Source: Mesostigma viride
Lineage: Eukaryota > Streptophyta > Mesostigmatophyceae > Mesostigmatales > Mesostigmataceae
Length of the DNA stretch: 64,000 bases
Reading direction: 5' to 3'
Assembly: GCA_009746045.1 (NCBI GenBank)
Contig: RPFO01001928.1
Span: forward strand, 1-64,000
Part shown: one piece after another, positions 28,926 to 39,698 of the stretch
How positions within the stretch are numbered: the stretch's first letter is position 1
Layout of the letters: the number at the start of each line of letters is the position of its first letter
Position numbers and translations under genes: made by a program
The notes under the pieces: generated by a model
The model's input: the letters and a program-made list of their open reading frames with translations, nothing else
What the model was told of the DNA's origin: nothing
Databases searched by the model: none

Positions 28926-31722
28926 ACCCTCTTACCCCGGGGGGTTCCCGTGGTTGGGTGGGGTGGGGGTGGGTGCTAGACCCCCCCCTCTCGGGCGTTA
29001 TCTCCGGGACGGTCGCGAAAAGGCTGTTAGAAATTACAGGCATTCACGCCTGAAGAAGGGGACGGTCCCGGCGCGAATATTTTGGCGCCGAAAAATTCGC
29101 GGTACCCGTCGGTACCGTGAAAAAGTGGTGCACGGGGCGCGCACCCCTACCGGAGCTGGCCATGGCGACGTGCTTTCAGGCAGAGTAGAAAAAGATAGCT
29201 CGCGGAATGCAGAGAAACTGAGCGAATCTTAAAGACGATGAGTAAATGATACTACTTCGTAGCGGAGTTCGCGTTTTTTGCAGTGTCGATGATTTTATTG
29301 ATGACCATCGCCACGGGGGTCCAATCTGATGTTTTCGTCGAGAGGAATAAATTAGAATGCACGCTGGCGGCGGTGATTGTCAGGTTTTATGGGCTTTGCC
29401 TAGCGTCAAGGATGCGTTTAAATTGTTATTGGTAAAGCTTTAACCCATAGTCCGCTGACCCATTTTTGGCACTTTCATACCCCTGAAAATGAAAAAAATC
29501 ATAACTCACAGGCCACAACTCCAAATACCCCCAACCAAGATGCTAGGAGTATCTACACTTCAAGGGCTTTCAGAATATGCAACAATACCATGGCTTTATG
29601 AAAGCATTTGGATGATAGCTCTAGTCAAAGTTGGCCAAAAGACGATCTTTTTTCCCCAAGGAAAAGTTAACCCCCCACTTTTTTCCCAGGGAGGGTAGGG
29701 AACCTCAATACCAACATAGGACAACTTAGTTGGATAGTCCAATGGGGGTTTCCTTGGGTCAGACCACCCGGATAACCCATTACCTCTATATAACGTGCTC
29801 ATATATGTGTGTGGGTTACGAGCGTGTAAACAGCTATCTATGACATGCAACACAATAATGCATTATAAAAAGCTATAAAATGCTGCCAAAAGTGCTGGAA
29901 TACAAACACGTTGCCTACCTGCACTTACGGAATGATACACTCCAAAGATATGCCATAAACTGGGCACTTTCAGGGCTGAAACCACTCTCTACAACAGGCA
30001 TGAAAGCTTGCTGAAATATGCAAAGATAAAATCGTCATATATATTGCATGGGAGACGAATTCCGCTGCAAACAACACGCAAATACGTTGTCGTACCCAGC
30101 TCGTTCATGTCCTTCCCGGGGTCCGCTGGCCGGGACCACCATAACTCACGGATACCGTGGCTCTACGGGCATAGGCCGCCATAGCCGCGTCAAGCATGCA
30201 TCCTTCATGATTACCAGGTTGATGTTTCGTTCAAAGATGACCTATAAATGCGTCCGCATTCGCAGCAAATGCTGCAGGGGACATCCCGTAGCAAACCTGG
30301 ATGCTCGGGCTGGCGCAGACTGCCCGGACATAAGGAGAAAATCTACATATGATAGGCGATGACTTGTCTGGCACTGACGACCAAGAAGGCAGTATTTTCC
30401 TGCCTGTATTTTCCCAATCCTAAAAATCTGGCCATGCCTGACCTACGAAAATCACGCATCATCATTCTGAGCAACATTCTAAACCGTTTCTAGCCGCGAG
30501 ACGCAAATTTCCCTGATAACGGCACGTTGGCAGCCATATCTCGTTGCGCGCGCGCGCGAGTGAAAATTTCCCGCCAAAGTCACGTGATACTTTCTCAATG
30601 CACGTTGTAATTACCAAGCTATGGCGAATACCCCCCCCAAACCTATGCATCACCTTCGTCCCTAAGTGTTCCCAGACCCACCGGACAACTTCCCTCCGTC
30701 ACGGGTGGCGCGGCGCTCCGGGAATTACGTGGTTTATTACGTTAAGTCAAAGTGTATGCGATCACATACACTTTTCGGACTACGGGTTAAAAAATTTGCT
30801 GGGTTTCGGCAAGATTTCCGTCATGATCGGTAAGACACTCTCCAGGCTCGCGGGATGCGCGTCTTATTATTCCATGGAAGGTTGTTCTTTCTTGCGCCGC
30901 TGGGCGAAGGACAATGCCGGTAATGGTACGATCGTGTGATCAACGTGACCCTATGAATGTTTCGCTTCCTTTATGGGTTATCAACGCAAGTTTTCGGCTC
31001 CTTTCCGTGCAGTTAGCGCCAGGTATAATGCCATTCCGTGCTGCGCATCGCCAGATTCCTGGCACCTTTCAGTGGTTTTTATGTACGTTGCATGGCTGGG
31101 ACGTGTCAAAGCGTGACCGTGGCATATCGTCAAGTTGTCAGGGATTTGCTGAGTGGTTTCTTGGAAGGAGATTGCCAACAGCACTCAGTTTTGTGTGAAT
31201 ATTGACGCGGCCTTTCTTAGCAGAGGCTTCATTGTGGTTGGAGGCTCACAAGCTTGAGTTTGTTTCTTGGCAAACAATTGCGCTGGAAAGAAAGGTGGCA
31301 GTGGTTTTTCTGAGGGGCATACTGCATGGGTGGAACTGCACGTAGGTAGGGGTTATCGTTGTCTTGTTGGCCTTTCTCCCACTAAAATGGGAGAGCCCTA
31401 ATTCATATGCTAGCAAGGCAAGGTAACCATGGTAAGAAGCCTTGGCAAGCAGCATGTATGATAATTCTGCTTTCTCTGTGGACTGTCTGTTGTTACCCTT
31501 GTTGGGCAATTAGTGGATATGGCTTTCTAGGGTGTGTTTGAGCTTGGTTTTGGGATGATGCCCACACCATAAACCTGGAATATGCTTTAGAAGTGTTGGC
31601 TAGGCATGTAGAGCTACCTGCCTCATTGTTGTGCACACACGCAACAGGTTGCCCGTGTCGAGGTAAGGCAAGGGCACATGACGTGCCCAGCCACCTCCTT
31701 GTACATTGCGGTCGAATTGGGC
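28926..31722. other. No gene recognised
   Basis: About 2.8 kb of mostly AT-rich DNA with only short ORFs lacking domains. Nothing in codon use or spacing suggests exons. A CG run (GCGCGCGCGCG) lies near 30546. Confidence 0.4.
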
Positions 31723-32910
31723 ATGGTCAGGAGTTTTTCCACCTTCAACACCTTCAACGATGCCAGACCCAGCTATTTCGACATGCCACCCCTCAAGCTA
31801 CTGGAGTTCGTGTTTTATGGGTCATACGCCTCCCTTCTCGACCTGTGCCAACGCCTTCAACGCCTTTGCCGCTTCCGCAATGGACCTGACGGCCGGTTCA
31901 CAATGCGACAACAATCTGAGAACCTGGCCAGCTGGTCTCGCCCCCGTCTTCAGATCGGCGCCCTCTTTTCCATCCTTGACCGCTCTGTCACGGACCTCTG
32001 GACCCCCTCCCCCTTGACCGAATCCACCTTCCTCCTCCACCTCCAAGCAACCATCTCACAGCACGTGACGCCCCTAGCCGCAGATGTGGCGGCAATGGGC
32101 GGCACGCTGGCTGCTGAGCTCCCCACCATCTCCACCGCCACTTCCAGCCTCCTCGCCTCCTCCACCGCCACCACCCCCACCTCCGTCGCCATCACCGCCC
32201 AGCTCCGCGACATCGACCAGCGTCTTAAGGACAACGCCATCGCTATCGAGGTTCTGCAGAACACCGCAGGCCTCACCGCCCAGGCGGTGAAGGACATTGC
32301 CGCCAAGCCAGCCCCGGCTGGCCTGGCCGGCGATGCTCCTCCCATCACCACCTGGGCGGACATGCTTAAGCAACATACCACCTCCACCACCTCCGCCGTC
32401 GCAGCCCAGCTTCAACAGCAGACGCTTGACCTCCGCGAGGAGGCCGAGCTCGCCAAGCGCAGCCTCAACGTCATTGTCAAGAACTTCAAGATGGAGGAAG
32501 GTGAGAATTCCGAGAAGCTTTTGCGTGCGTTTGAGAGAGAAATCCTTGGTCGCATGGGCCTTAACGGTGAGATCGAGCTGGCCGCCCACCGCCTTCCCCG
32601 CGCGCGGGGTAAGGCAGGGCCGCCCCCGCTCCTTCTCACCTTTAAGACCCCGGCGGACAAGATTTCTTTTCTCAGACGCCGCAAGCGGCTCGAGAAGACT
32701 CTCTTCACCCTTGATGACGACTTGACCCTGGCGCAGCAACAACGGCGACGGGAGCTATGGCCGACCTACCTCCAGCTCCGACAGACCAAGGCGGGACAGC
32801 CGGTGTACTGGAAGGGGGCGGCCATCTACGTCGGCCATAAGCCCTGGCAGGCGACCCCCCCCCCCCCGCGGCCCCAGCGACTCCAGACGCCCCAGCTTAG
32901 GGGAATATAG
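31678..32910 (+). CDS. L1-type ORF1 protein (RNA-binding), copy 1
   Basis: The open frame codes for up to 410 residues, but the first 19 or so lie in flanking DNA before the element's 5' end. The first ATG inside the unit is in FDMPPLKLL. A Ser/Thr/Ala-rich central part is followed by a heptad-like segment (RDIDQRLKDNAIAIEVLQNTAG; QLQQQTLDLREEAELAKRS). The conserved C-terminal half starts LNVIVKNFKMEEGEN, has an RRM-like pattern (AAHRLPRARGKAGPPPLLLTF, split here by position 32620), and ends with a CTD-like block LDDDLTLAQQQRRRELWPTY and W-K-G-x-x-I-Y-V. This coiled coil, RRM and CTD order is that of L1 ORF1p, a trimeric nucleic-acid chaperone. Confidence 0.82.
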   Translation: MTCPATSLYIAVELGMVRSFSTFNTFNDARPSYFDMPPLKLLEFVFYGSYASLLDLCQRLQRLCRFRNGPDGRFTMRQQSENLASWSRPRLQIGALFSILDRSVTDLWTPSPLTESTFLLHLQATISQHVTPLAADVAAMGGTLAAELPTISTATSSLLASSTATTPTSVAITAQLRDIDQRLKDNAIAIEVLQNTAGLTAQAVKDIAAKPAPAGLAGDAPPITTWADMLKQHTTSTTSAVAAQLQQQTLDLREEAELAKRSLNVIVKNFKMEEGENSEKLLRAFEREILGRMGLNGEIELAAHRLPRARGKAGPPPLLLTFKTPADKISFLRRRKRLEKTLFTLDDDLTLAQQQRRRELWPTYLQLRQTKAGQPVYWKGAAIYVGHKPWQATPPPPRPQRLQTPQLRGI

Positions 32911-33348
32911 CAGTAGTAGTGTAGAATAGATAGACCGTGGCCATGTACATGTACGCCTCCTAGAGGCACTATCCCAGCTAAGCCACGCGCTTTACTTAAT
33001 CATGTACATGTGTGCCTATGATGAGCCACACCCCAGATGATGCCTAGCTTTATTTAGTTCTGTTGTGCCTATGCAGGGAATAACTCTCTGCTGAGACGCC
33101 ATGCCCTAGCTTCTTTGTATAGCTATGCTGATCTTCCCCCCCATGACAGGCTCCCCCTTCGCTGGGCATAGCTTGAAGATCATGGGGATGCCAGTGCCCT
33201 GGTGCACCTAGAGCAAGGGTCCTTTACATCCCCACCCTTGCAGGAAGTAGCTTAGGATGTATGATAGGCCATACGCCCCCTCTCAAGGGCTATGTGCTAC
33301 ATATACTCCCAACGGAGTTATGTTACAATTCAATTCAATGGTCAGGAG
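31723..33348 (+). mobile_element. ORF1-only LINE-like unit, copy 1 (TSD 10-11 bp)
   Basis: Unit 31734-33337 (1604 bp) is flanked by ATGGTCAGGAG (31723-31733, 33338-33348). It contains one long ORF for an L1-type ORF1 protein, a 3' UTR of about 430 bp, the stem-loop ACTCC-CAAC-GGAGT at 33305-33318, and a short CAATT-type tail. No endonuclease or reverse transcriptase is present between the two TSD copies, so it depends on another element's enzymes. Confidence 0.9.
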
Positions 33349-33563
33349 CCTTTTGGATGGCATAGGAAGTGTTAGTGTGCCTTAATACTCACTAATGCCT
33401 TCCTTAGCGTCTGCACAGGTGGCCAACTGCCAAAATTAATAACTGCTACAGCTGAGCTCAGAATGCCACCAAACTTTGACAGTGCCTTCTATGGTCATGA
33501 CAGAATTTGACTCGTGCTTTTCAGGCCTAATTGATGTGTTATGAGTGTGTATGGGGACGCCCC

Positions 33564-33780
33564 CATACAAAAGGTAGGGAAACATGCCATGACCTATACC
33601 CAGATGTTGCTGGACGACCTAGTGGTCCCAGCCCAGTTTGAGTACCGCATCCACTCTCTCTCCCGTCTTTGGACTGCCATGCAAGACAAGACGCGGTGGA
33701 AGAAGATTGTCAAGGCGCACACGCCAGCCCCTGTGGGCAAGCCGCCTCCCCCCAAACGGAGGAGCCGTTTTGATGAGTAG
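33564..33780 (+). pseudogene. C-terminal tail of LINE ORF2
   Basis: Encodes the end of ORF2: MLLDDLVVPAQFEYRIHSLS, DKTRWKKIVKAHTPAP and KRRSRFDE, followed by TAG. It matches the end of the LINE at 14.8 kb almost residue for residue. The rest of ORF2 was never inserted. Confidence 0.85.
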
Positions 33781-33870
33781 CGTAGATAGGCTTTTCTAGA
33801 CTAGATATAGCTTAGAGTTAGGTTAGTTCGATTACGCGGCTTCCTCCACACCACCCATCCAACCTGGAAT

Positions 33871-35061
33871 ATGTGCTACATGATCTCCCAAGTTTTTGAC
33901 AAGCTCAACCCCGACAAGATCCTGAGCTACGTGTTTTTCGGATCGTATGCCTCGCTTCTCGAGATGTGCAAGCAACTCTTCCATCAGGGCCGCCTCACCG
34001 ATGCTTTCCAGAGACGCACCCACAACTTCGACCAAATCCTCCAATGCCGCCGCCCCCACCTTCAGATTCGCGTCCTTTTCTCCCTCCTCGGCCGCTCCCT
34101 CGAGGAGCTTTGGCCCCCAAAGCCCCTCACCACCACCTTAACCGAATCCTCCATCCGCTCACTCCTCAAGGAGGCCCTCGAGCAGCACGTGGCCCCCATC
34201 GCAGCAGATGTGGCGGTCATGGGCAGCACGTTGGCTGCCGAGCTCCCCCTCCTCTCCACCGCCACCTCCACCATCTCCACCGCCACCTCCACCCTCCTCG
34301 CCTCCTCCACCGCCACCACCTCCACCTCCGACGCCATCACCGCCCAGCTCCGTGACATCGACCAGCGTCTTAAGGACAACGCCATTGCTATTGAGGTTCT
34401 GCAGAATACCGCAGGCCTCACCGCCCAGGCGGTGAAGGACATTGCCGCCAAGCCAGCCTCGGCTGGCCTGGCCGGCGATGCTCCTCCCATCACCACCTGG
34501 GCGGACATGCTTAAGCAACATACCACCTCCACCACCTCCGCCGTCGCAGCCCAGCTTCAACGGCAGACGCTTGACCTCCGCGAGGAGGCCGAGCTCGCCA
34601 AGCGCAGCCTCAACGTCATTGTCAAGAACTTCAAGATGGAGGAAGGTGAGAATTCCGAGAAGCTTTTGCGTGCGTTTGAGAGAGAAATCCTTGGTCGCAT
34701 GGGCCTTAACGGTGAGATAGAGCTGGCTGCCCACCGCCTTCCCCGCGCGCGGGGTAAGGCAGGGCCGCCCCCGCTCCTCCTCACCTTTAAGACCCCGGCG
34801 GACAAGATTTCTTTTCTCAGACGCCGCAAGCGGCTCGAGAAGACTCTCTTCACCCTTGATGACGACTTGACCCTGGCGCAGCAACAACGGCGACGGGAGC
34901 TATGGCCGACCTACCTCCAGCTCCGGCAGACCAAGGCGGGGCAGCCGGTGTACTGGAAGGGGGCGGCCATCTACGTCGGCCACAAGCCCTGGCAGGCGAC
35001 CCCCCCCCCCCCGCGGCCCCAGCGACTCCAGACGCCCCAGCTTAGGGGAATACAGCAGTAG
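33871..35061 (+). CDS. L1-type ORF1 protein (RNA-binding), copy 2
   Basis: Open frame of 396 residues. The ATG at 33871 belongs to the interrupted LINE's 3' UTR, so the current start is contributed by the target. The element part begins VFDKLNPDKILSYVFFGSYA, aligning with YFDMPPLKLLEFVFYGSYA of copy 1. The N-terminal third is clearly diverged from copy 1, while the C-terminal roughly 250 residues (RDIDQRLKDN to the end) are almost identical. RRM-like and CTD-like blocks are as in copy 1. It is uninterrupted and may be functional if translated. Confidence 0.82.
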   Translation: MCYMISQVFDKLNPDKILSYVFFGSYASLLEMCKQLFHQGRLTDAFQRRTHNFDQILQCRRPHLQIRVLFSLLGRSLEELWPPKPLTTTLTESSIRSLLKEALEQHVAPIAADVAVMGSTLAAELPLLSTATSTISTATSTLLASSTATTSTSDAITAQLRDIDQRLKDNAIAIEVLQNTAGLTAQAVKDIAAKPASAGLAGDAPPITTWADMLKQHTTSTTSAVAAQLQRQTLDLREEAELAKRSLNVIVKNFKMEEGENSEKLLRAFEREILGRMGLNGEIELAAHRLPRARGKAGPPPLLLTFKTPADKISFLRRRKRLEKTLFTLDDDLTLAQQQRRRELWPTYLQLRQTKAGQPVYWKGAAIYVGHKPWQATPPPPRPQRLQTPQLRGIQQ

Positions 35062-35505
35062 TAGTGCAGAATAGATAGACCGTGGCCATGTACATGTACG
35101 CCTCCTAGAGGCACTATCCCAGCTAAGCCCCGCGCTTTATTTAATCATGTACATGTGTGCCTATGATGTGCCACACTCCAGACGATGCATAGCCTTATTT
35201 AGTAATGTTGTGCCCATGCAGGGAGTCACTCTCTGCTGAGAAGCCATGCCATAGCTCTTGTATAGCCATGATGATCTTCCCCCTCACAGGCATGCTCCCC
35301 CCTTACCCGGGCATAGCGTGATAGACCATGAGGGTGCGGGTGCCCTGGTGCACCTAGAGCAAGTGTTGTTTACATTCCCACCCTTGCAGGAAGTAGCTTA
35401 GAATGTATTATAGTAGGCCCATATGCCCCTTCTCAGGGCTATGTGCTACATATACTCCCAACGGAGTTATGTTCCTAATTAATTAATTAATTAATGATCT
35501 CCCAA
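33880..35505 (+). mobile_element. ORF1-only LINE-like unit, copy 2 (TSD 11-12 bp), nested
   Basis: Unit 33892-35493 (1602 bp) is flanked by ATGATCTCCCAA (33880-33891, 35494-35505), a duplication of the host LINE's hairpin. It is organised like copy 1: ORF1, long 3' UTR, stem-loop ACTCC-CAAC-GGAGT at 35454-35467, and a TTAA-type tail. It differs from copy 1 by 2 bp in total length, and the 5' ends of both read GTTTTT if the ambiguous G of copy 1 is counted. Confidence 0.92.
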
Positions 35506-35808
35506 CGGAGACATGTTATAATTTAATTTAATTTTTTAATGGGGACGCCCCGCCTAAAAAAGCGTATTTTTGGCCCGAAAATTAATAACTCAAAGGGATG
35601 TGCTGATTTTGTTGATCCAATTAGGTAGAAACCATGTCCCATGACATTTTTATATGGGTTGTGCTTTTTTCATGCAACTGGTTCTCCCACTGTTCTGGGC
35701 AAGTTGTGCCCCGGACAGCGTTTTTTTCTATTTTTAGCACATAGTCGGTGTATGGTTGGGGGTAGTACCCCCAACAAGTGGTGGTATGCATGCCCAAACA
35801 TCATGTTT

Positions 35809-37047
35809 ATGGTCCACGCCCCCATGCCCTTTACAGAAGGGTGTGTGGCAGGGCTGCGTGCTGTCGCCCTACCTGTTCATTATTGTTGTCGAATACGTAA
35901 TGATTCAGGCGCGCAAGCGATTTGCCCGCATCGTGGGCAGGGAACCAGGAGTGCAGGTTGCTAACAAATTCTGGCATGGCGGTGCGGACACGGAGATTCG
36001 GCTAGCAGACATCATTTATGCAGACGACACCACCCTCTTCGAGGACACTGAGCACGTGCAGACATGGCTTGACTGCCTGGCTCTCGAGGCCCGTGCAGTG
36101 GGGCTTGAGGTCAGCAAGAAGACAGAGGCCCTGGCGGTTGGGCTCACCAACTCACCGCCACCCCTCTATCTCCTAGACGGCTCTCGAGTCCTGTATCGGG
36201 ACCGCGTTAAGCTGCTGGGCAGCCTGCTCCCCAGCTGCGAGGTTGATGCGGACCATCGCATCTCCCTCGCCTGGCACGCTTTACGTCAGTACCGGGCCCT
36301 GTGGCGCAAGCCCCTGGGCAAGATCGAGAAACAGGACCTGTTCAAGGTCCTCGTCCTTCCTGTTCTCACCGTATGGCGCCGAGACGTGGACCCTCACCGC
36401 CGACCTGGCCCGCAAGCTGGACGGCGCGGTCACCAGCATGCTGCGTTCCATTTTCAGAGTAGGATATGCTGCTCATGTCCGCAATGAGGACCTGTACCAG
36501 GGCATGCCCTATATCACCAGCACCATTAAGCAACGCCGCCTGCAGCTTGTAGGGCACCTAGCTCGCACCAACCAGGTAGACACCTCACGTGGCCCCCCCG
36601 CAGGACTGCGACCAGCCCAGCCTGGCCGGCACCTCCTGACGTGGGCTGGGCCTAGTGATGTTAGACGCCGCAAGGCCCGCACCTTCAAGGAACAGCTAGT
36701 AGAGGACATGGGGGGCCTCGGCCTCTCCGTGATTTGGAAGAAGATGATGGACAAGGCCAAGTGGGCCCAGGTCATAGAGGACAATGAGCCCCCCCCAGTG
36801 GGGAAGCGCCCGCGTGTGCAGTCCCGCGGGAGGCACGCCAGATAGCTCCCCCTCGGGCAGCGTGCGGCTGCCTAGATAGATGTTGTAATTAGAATGCTGT
36901 TAGGTAGATGTAGTATGTAGCCAATGTAGATAGATTAGACCGGTAGGAATGTTTGCACCCATCCATCCATCCATCGGGGTTAATGCTCCGTGACTCCCCA
37001 ACGGGAGCACGAGTCTAATTAATTAATTAATTAATTAATTATGGTCC
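35809..37047 (+). mobile_element. 5'-truncated LINE with 7-bp TSD
   Basis: Insertion 35816-37040 lies between ATGGTCC repeats (35809-35815, 37041-37047). It carries the ORF2 RT C-terminal part, a roughly 150-bp 3' UTR with CCAT repeats, the stem-loop CTCCC-CAAC-GGGAG at 36994-37007, and a TAATTAATTAATT tail. The short duplication makes the boundaries slightly less certain than for the other copies. Confidence 0.82.
35816..36845 (+). pseudogene. LINE ORF2 reverse-transcriptase C-terminal half, one frameshift
   Basis: Starts just before GVWQGCVLSPYLFII and includes the catalytic YADD (DIIYADDTTLF near 36012-36044). It shifts frame near 36368 (VLPVLTV against VLTYGAETWTL) and continues through RRLQLVGHLARTNQVDTS to a basic C-terminus ending RGRHAR. 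It is a different subfamily from the 13.8-kb LINE. The frameshift lies in GTTCTCACCGTATGG. Confidence 0.88.
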
Positions 37048-38160
37048 CCAAACATCATTCAGTGGTTGTCAGTTGCATTTCTGTAGTTATTAGGGGGCTT
37101 CAGTTTTGATACATTTCCATGGGACCCTCCTTTGTTGGGTTGGCTTAACCCCTCAACCGTCTTTGACTCGTGACTAAAATGAGTCACGAGTTGCACAGTA
37201 TGCCACAGGTGCCCCCATTCAGCCTAATTATTTTTTCTAGACCATACTAGGAACCAAGCATAACCATATTAGGGCCCACCTGGGGGTATAGTGGGTGGTC
37301 CCAGTGCTAGCCCCCCCTGCTCTATAAATAGCCCCCCCCTCAGGGGGGTACGGTGAGTGTGCGCGGTGACACCCTTATAATGGATGATAGACCCCTTTCC
37401 TCAATGAGTTGACCCTGGGGTTGGTTTTGTAGATAGATTTTTTAGTTAGGATGGGATACAAACACTAAAAATTGTAACTCCCCCAGGGACCCATCAGCTG
37501 GTGCTAAAAATAACTGGTGACTATTTTGAGTCGCGAGTTTTGGGGGGGCTAAAACAGGCATCCTAGTGCAGTTTTGAACATGGAAACGATAGGTAAGCAT
37601 GGAGTATGGGCAAACATGCATGCTAACACTTATTCCAACCTGTGTGCCACCAATACCTGCCATAACCACTGCAGGTCCCTGCCGGATATGATTGGAGACG
37701 ACTACGCGCGGGCCGCGAGTACGGGGTTCACAACCTTATCATGCATGATGGAGCACGTATACCTTGGATTTCACCCTAGTATTTCAGGGGGGACTGCAAC
37801 TGTACCCAAGCACTACATCCAAACATTTACATGTCTTGTTTCACCCAGGGACCCACAAGATAATGCTAAAAATAGCTGGTGACTATTTTGAGTCACCAGT
37901 TTGGGGGGGGCTAGAATAAACATCCTAGTGCAGTTTTGAACATGGAAATGATAGGTAAGCGTGAAACATGCATGATTATGTTTATTCCAGCCTATGTGGC
38001 ACAAATATATGCCACAATAAGCGTAAATGCTTGCAGACCCGCTGATACTGTGGTACTTATTTTTACATGCATGATGGACCTTGCACACAAAGTCAAAACA
38101 TCCCAGCACTCCTAGATAAATTAGTGACCAAGGGACCATGCATGCAGTAACACTGAAAAT
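37048..38160. repeat. Intergenic DNA with a diverged direct duplication
   Basis: The segments at about 37470-37660 and 37845-38030 are two copies of a unit of about 190 bp (CAGGGACCCA, TGCTAAAAATA, CTGGTGACTATTTTGAGTC, GGGGGGGCTA, CATCCTAGTGCAGTTTTGAA). They are separated by unique DNA. A GAGTCACGAGT-like motif also occurs near 37160-37190. No coding capacity was recognised. Confidence 0.65.
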
Positions 38161-38429
38161 TGCCAACTAGAAATAGGTGGCACTGTGACCATCACGGAGC
38201 AGATTTTCAAACTGCACAAGTTATGCATAAACATGAAAGCTAATAAGACATGACCATGAAACAATAACCCATGCAGGCTAACAACATGAAACCAAATAAC
38301 ACATGCACAGGTGGGTCCATGAAACAATAACACACACTTCAAACCATGCCGGCCCATGGTGATACACGGCGCGCATGAGCGCGGGCAGGAAAGGCCAAAT
38401 GCCATGCCACGTAGGCAACAAATGCTAGC

Positions 38430-39698
38430 ATTCTTAGTCAGCCTCCGTAGGACTATATCCCAGGCGGACATGCTCCGCCCTGAGATGGCGGCGCCGCGCC
38501 ACCCCCTTGAGCTTCCGGGTGGTGGCTGCTGCTGCCCCCTCGTGGTAGTGGCGCCCTTGAAATTCTTGGCGCATTCGCCACGCTGGAAGAGGCGCTGCCA
38601 TACCCGCTGCTTCGTCACGTTGAAGTCCAGCCCCTCCACCTGCCCGGAGTGGAAGAGGCCGAAGCAGTTCCGCTCGCTGTTGCTGCAGAACGCCATGTCA
38701 CAGTGCTCGCACATGACCGAGGTCTTGTGCTTCCTGCCTTGCGCGCAGCACAGTTGGCACAGCACCTGCTCCACCCAGAAATTTGTCCATCTCATGCATT
38801 GTTAAGGGGTGCCACTCACGCTCACCTGGCTTGCCCGCCCCCTTGAGCTCAGCATAGTCGTTGGTCTCCTTGACAATCTTGGCCACGACATCACGTTGGG
38901 ACCAGAAAAGGGAGAACAGCCCGAGGGGCCCAAACTTGAGCTGGGCAGGGGAAAGGTTTTGATAGCAGGCGGTACCCGTCATCGGCGACAGCACCGGAGT
39001 ATCGGGAAAAGGAAACACACCTGGCTTGCCGAAACCAGATTTCCAGACAGTCTCGGCTGGCTCCTCAGTGGCAGGCGTGTCGTTAGGAAAAACGAATCAT
39101 CGAGCTCAGCCTCACCGCTCGGCACCGGACCCTCCGCACCCTTCTGGTAAACAAAGTCGTCATCGGAAGCGTCCGAGACAACGCTCTCGCTGGCCGCCGC
39201 CTTGGTCTGACGGCGCCTTTTCGGGGCGTGGCTGATGGCTGGGTTCTTCTTCGGGTTGCCGACAGCGCGCTTCCCCGGCTCGCGTCGCTTGACCGGTGTG
39301 GGCAGCTCGATATCCTCGGATTTGTCGTCGTCGTCCTCGCCGGCGTCAGAATCGCTATCCTGGCCCTGCTCGCTATCATCGTCACTGCTACCTGCCGTTG
39401 GGGCCTTCCTTGCTGCGCATTCTTTCACTAGAGCTTCGTACTCATCTGAGCTGCACGAATATATGAAAATCTGCTCACGGGTGAATGGGTACGTGAGCTT
39501 GTCGTCCGGGAAATAGCACCGTGCACCATCTCCGGACCTGTTCACTGTCACTACCTTGCCCGGCAAACGTACCTCGCTGTGTTTTTCCCCATACTGCTCT
39601 ATCGCCCAGTCTAGTCCGAATTTTTCCACTGGCACTGCCATGAAAATGCCCTTTTTTACCTTGAAAGTCCGTATATCTGCCTGCATTTCGTCCGCCAT
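38430..39698 (-). pseudogene. piggyBac transposase relic lacking its catalytic core
   Basis: Reading leftward from ATG 39698: an N-terminal domain (VEKFGLDWAIEQYGEKHSEV, YFPDDKL), a long acidic Asp/Glu/Ser region with basic patches, and a frameshift in the A/T run at about 39085-39094. Then comes the start of the piggyBac DDE domain (LKFGPLGLFSLFW, IVKETNDYAE, WHPLTMHEMDKFLG). At about 38770-38790 this joins, with a frame change, directly to a Cys-rich zinc ribbon (CQLCC...CEHCDMAFC...NCFGLFHS) like that at the piggyBac C-terminus. The roughly 300 residues with the three catalytic aspartates are absent. It can no longer transpose itself. Terminal repeats were not found. Confidence 0.75.

Larger units (their letters stand above)
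33551..35551 (+). mobile_element. LINE 3' end interrupted by a nested ORF1 unit (13-bp TSD)
   Basis: The outer insertion is flanked by ATGGGGACGCCCC (33551-33563, 35539-35551). It begins in the last codons of a LINE ORF2 (33564-33780) and continues through the 3' UTR to its terminal stem-loop. There it is split by the nested unit 33892-35493 and resumes at 35506 with the second half of the hairpin and the AT tail. Removing the nested unit restores TCTCC-CAAC-GGAGA followed by the TTATAATTTAATTTAA tail. Confidence 0.9.

Noticed and set aside
35490-35545. A third independent retroposon end beside copy 2
   Set aside because: It is the displaced second half of the LINE hairpin and tail interrupted by copy 2, as shown by the 12-bp duplication.
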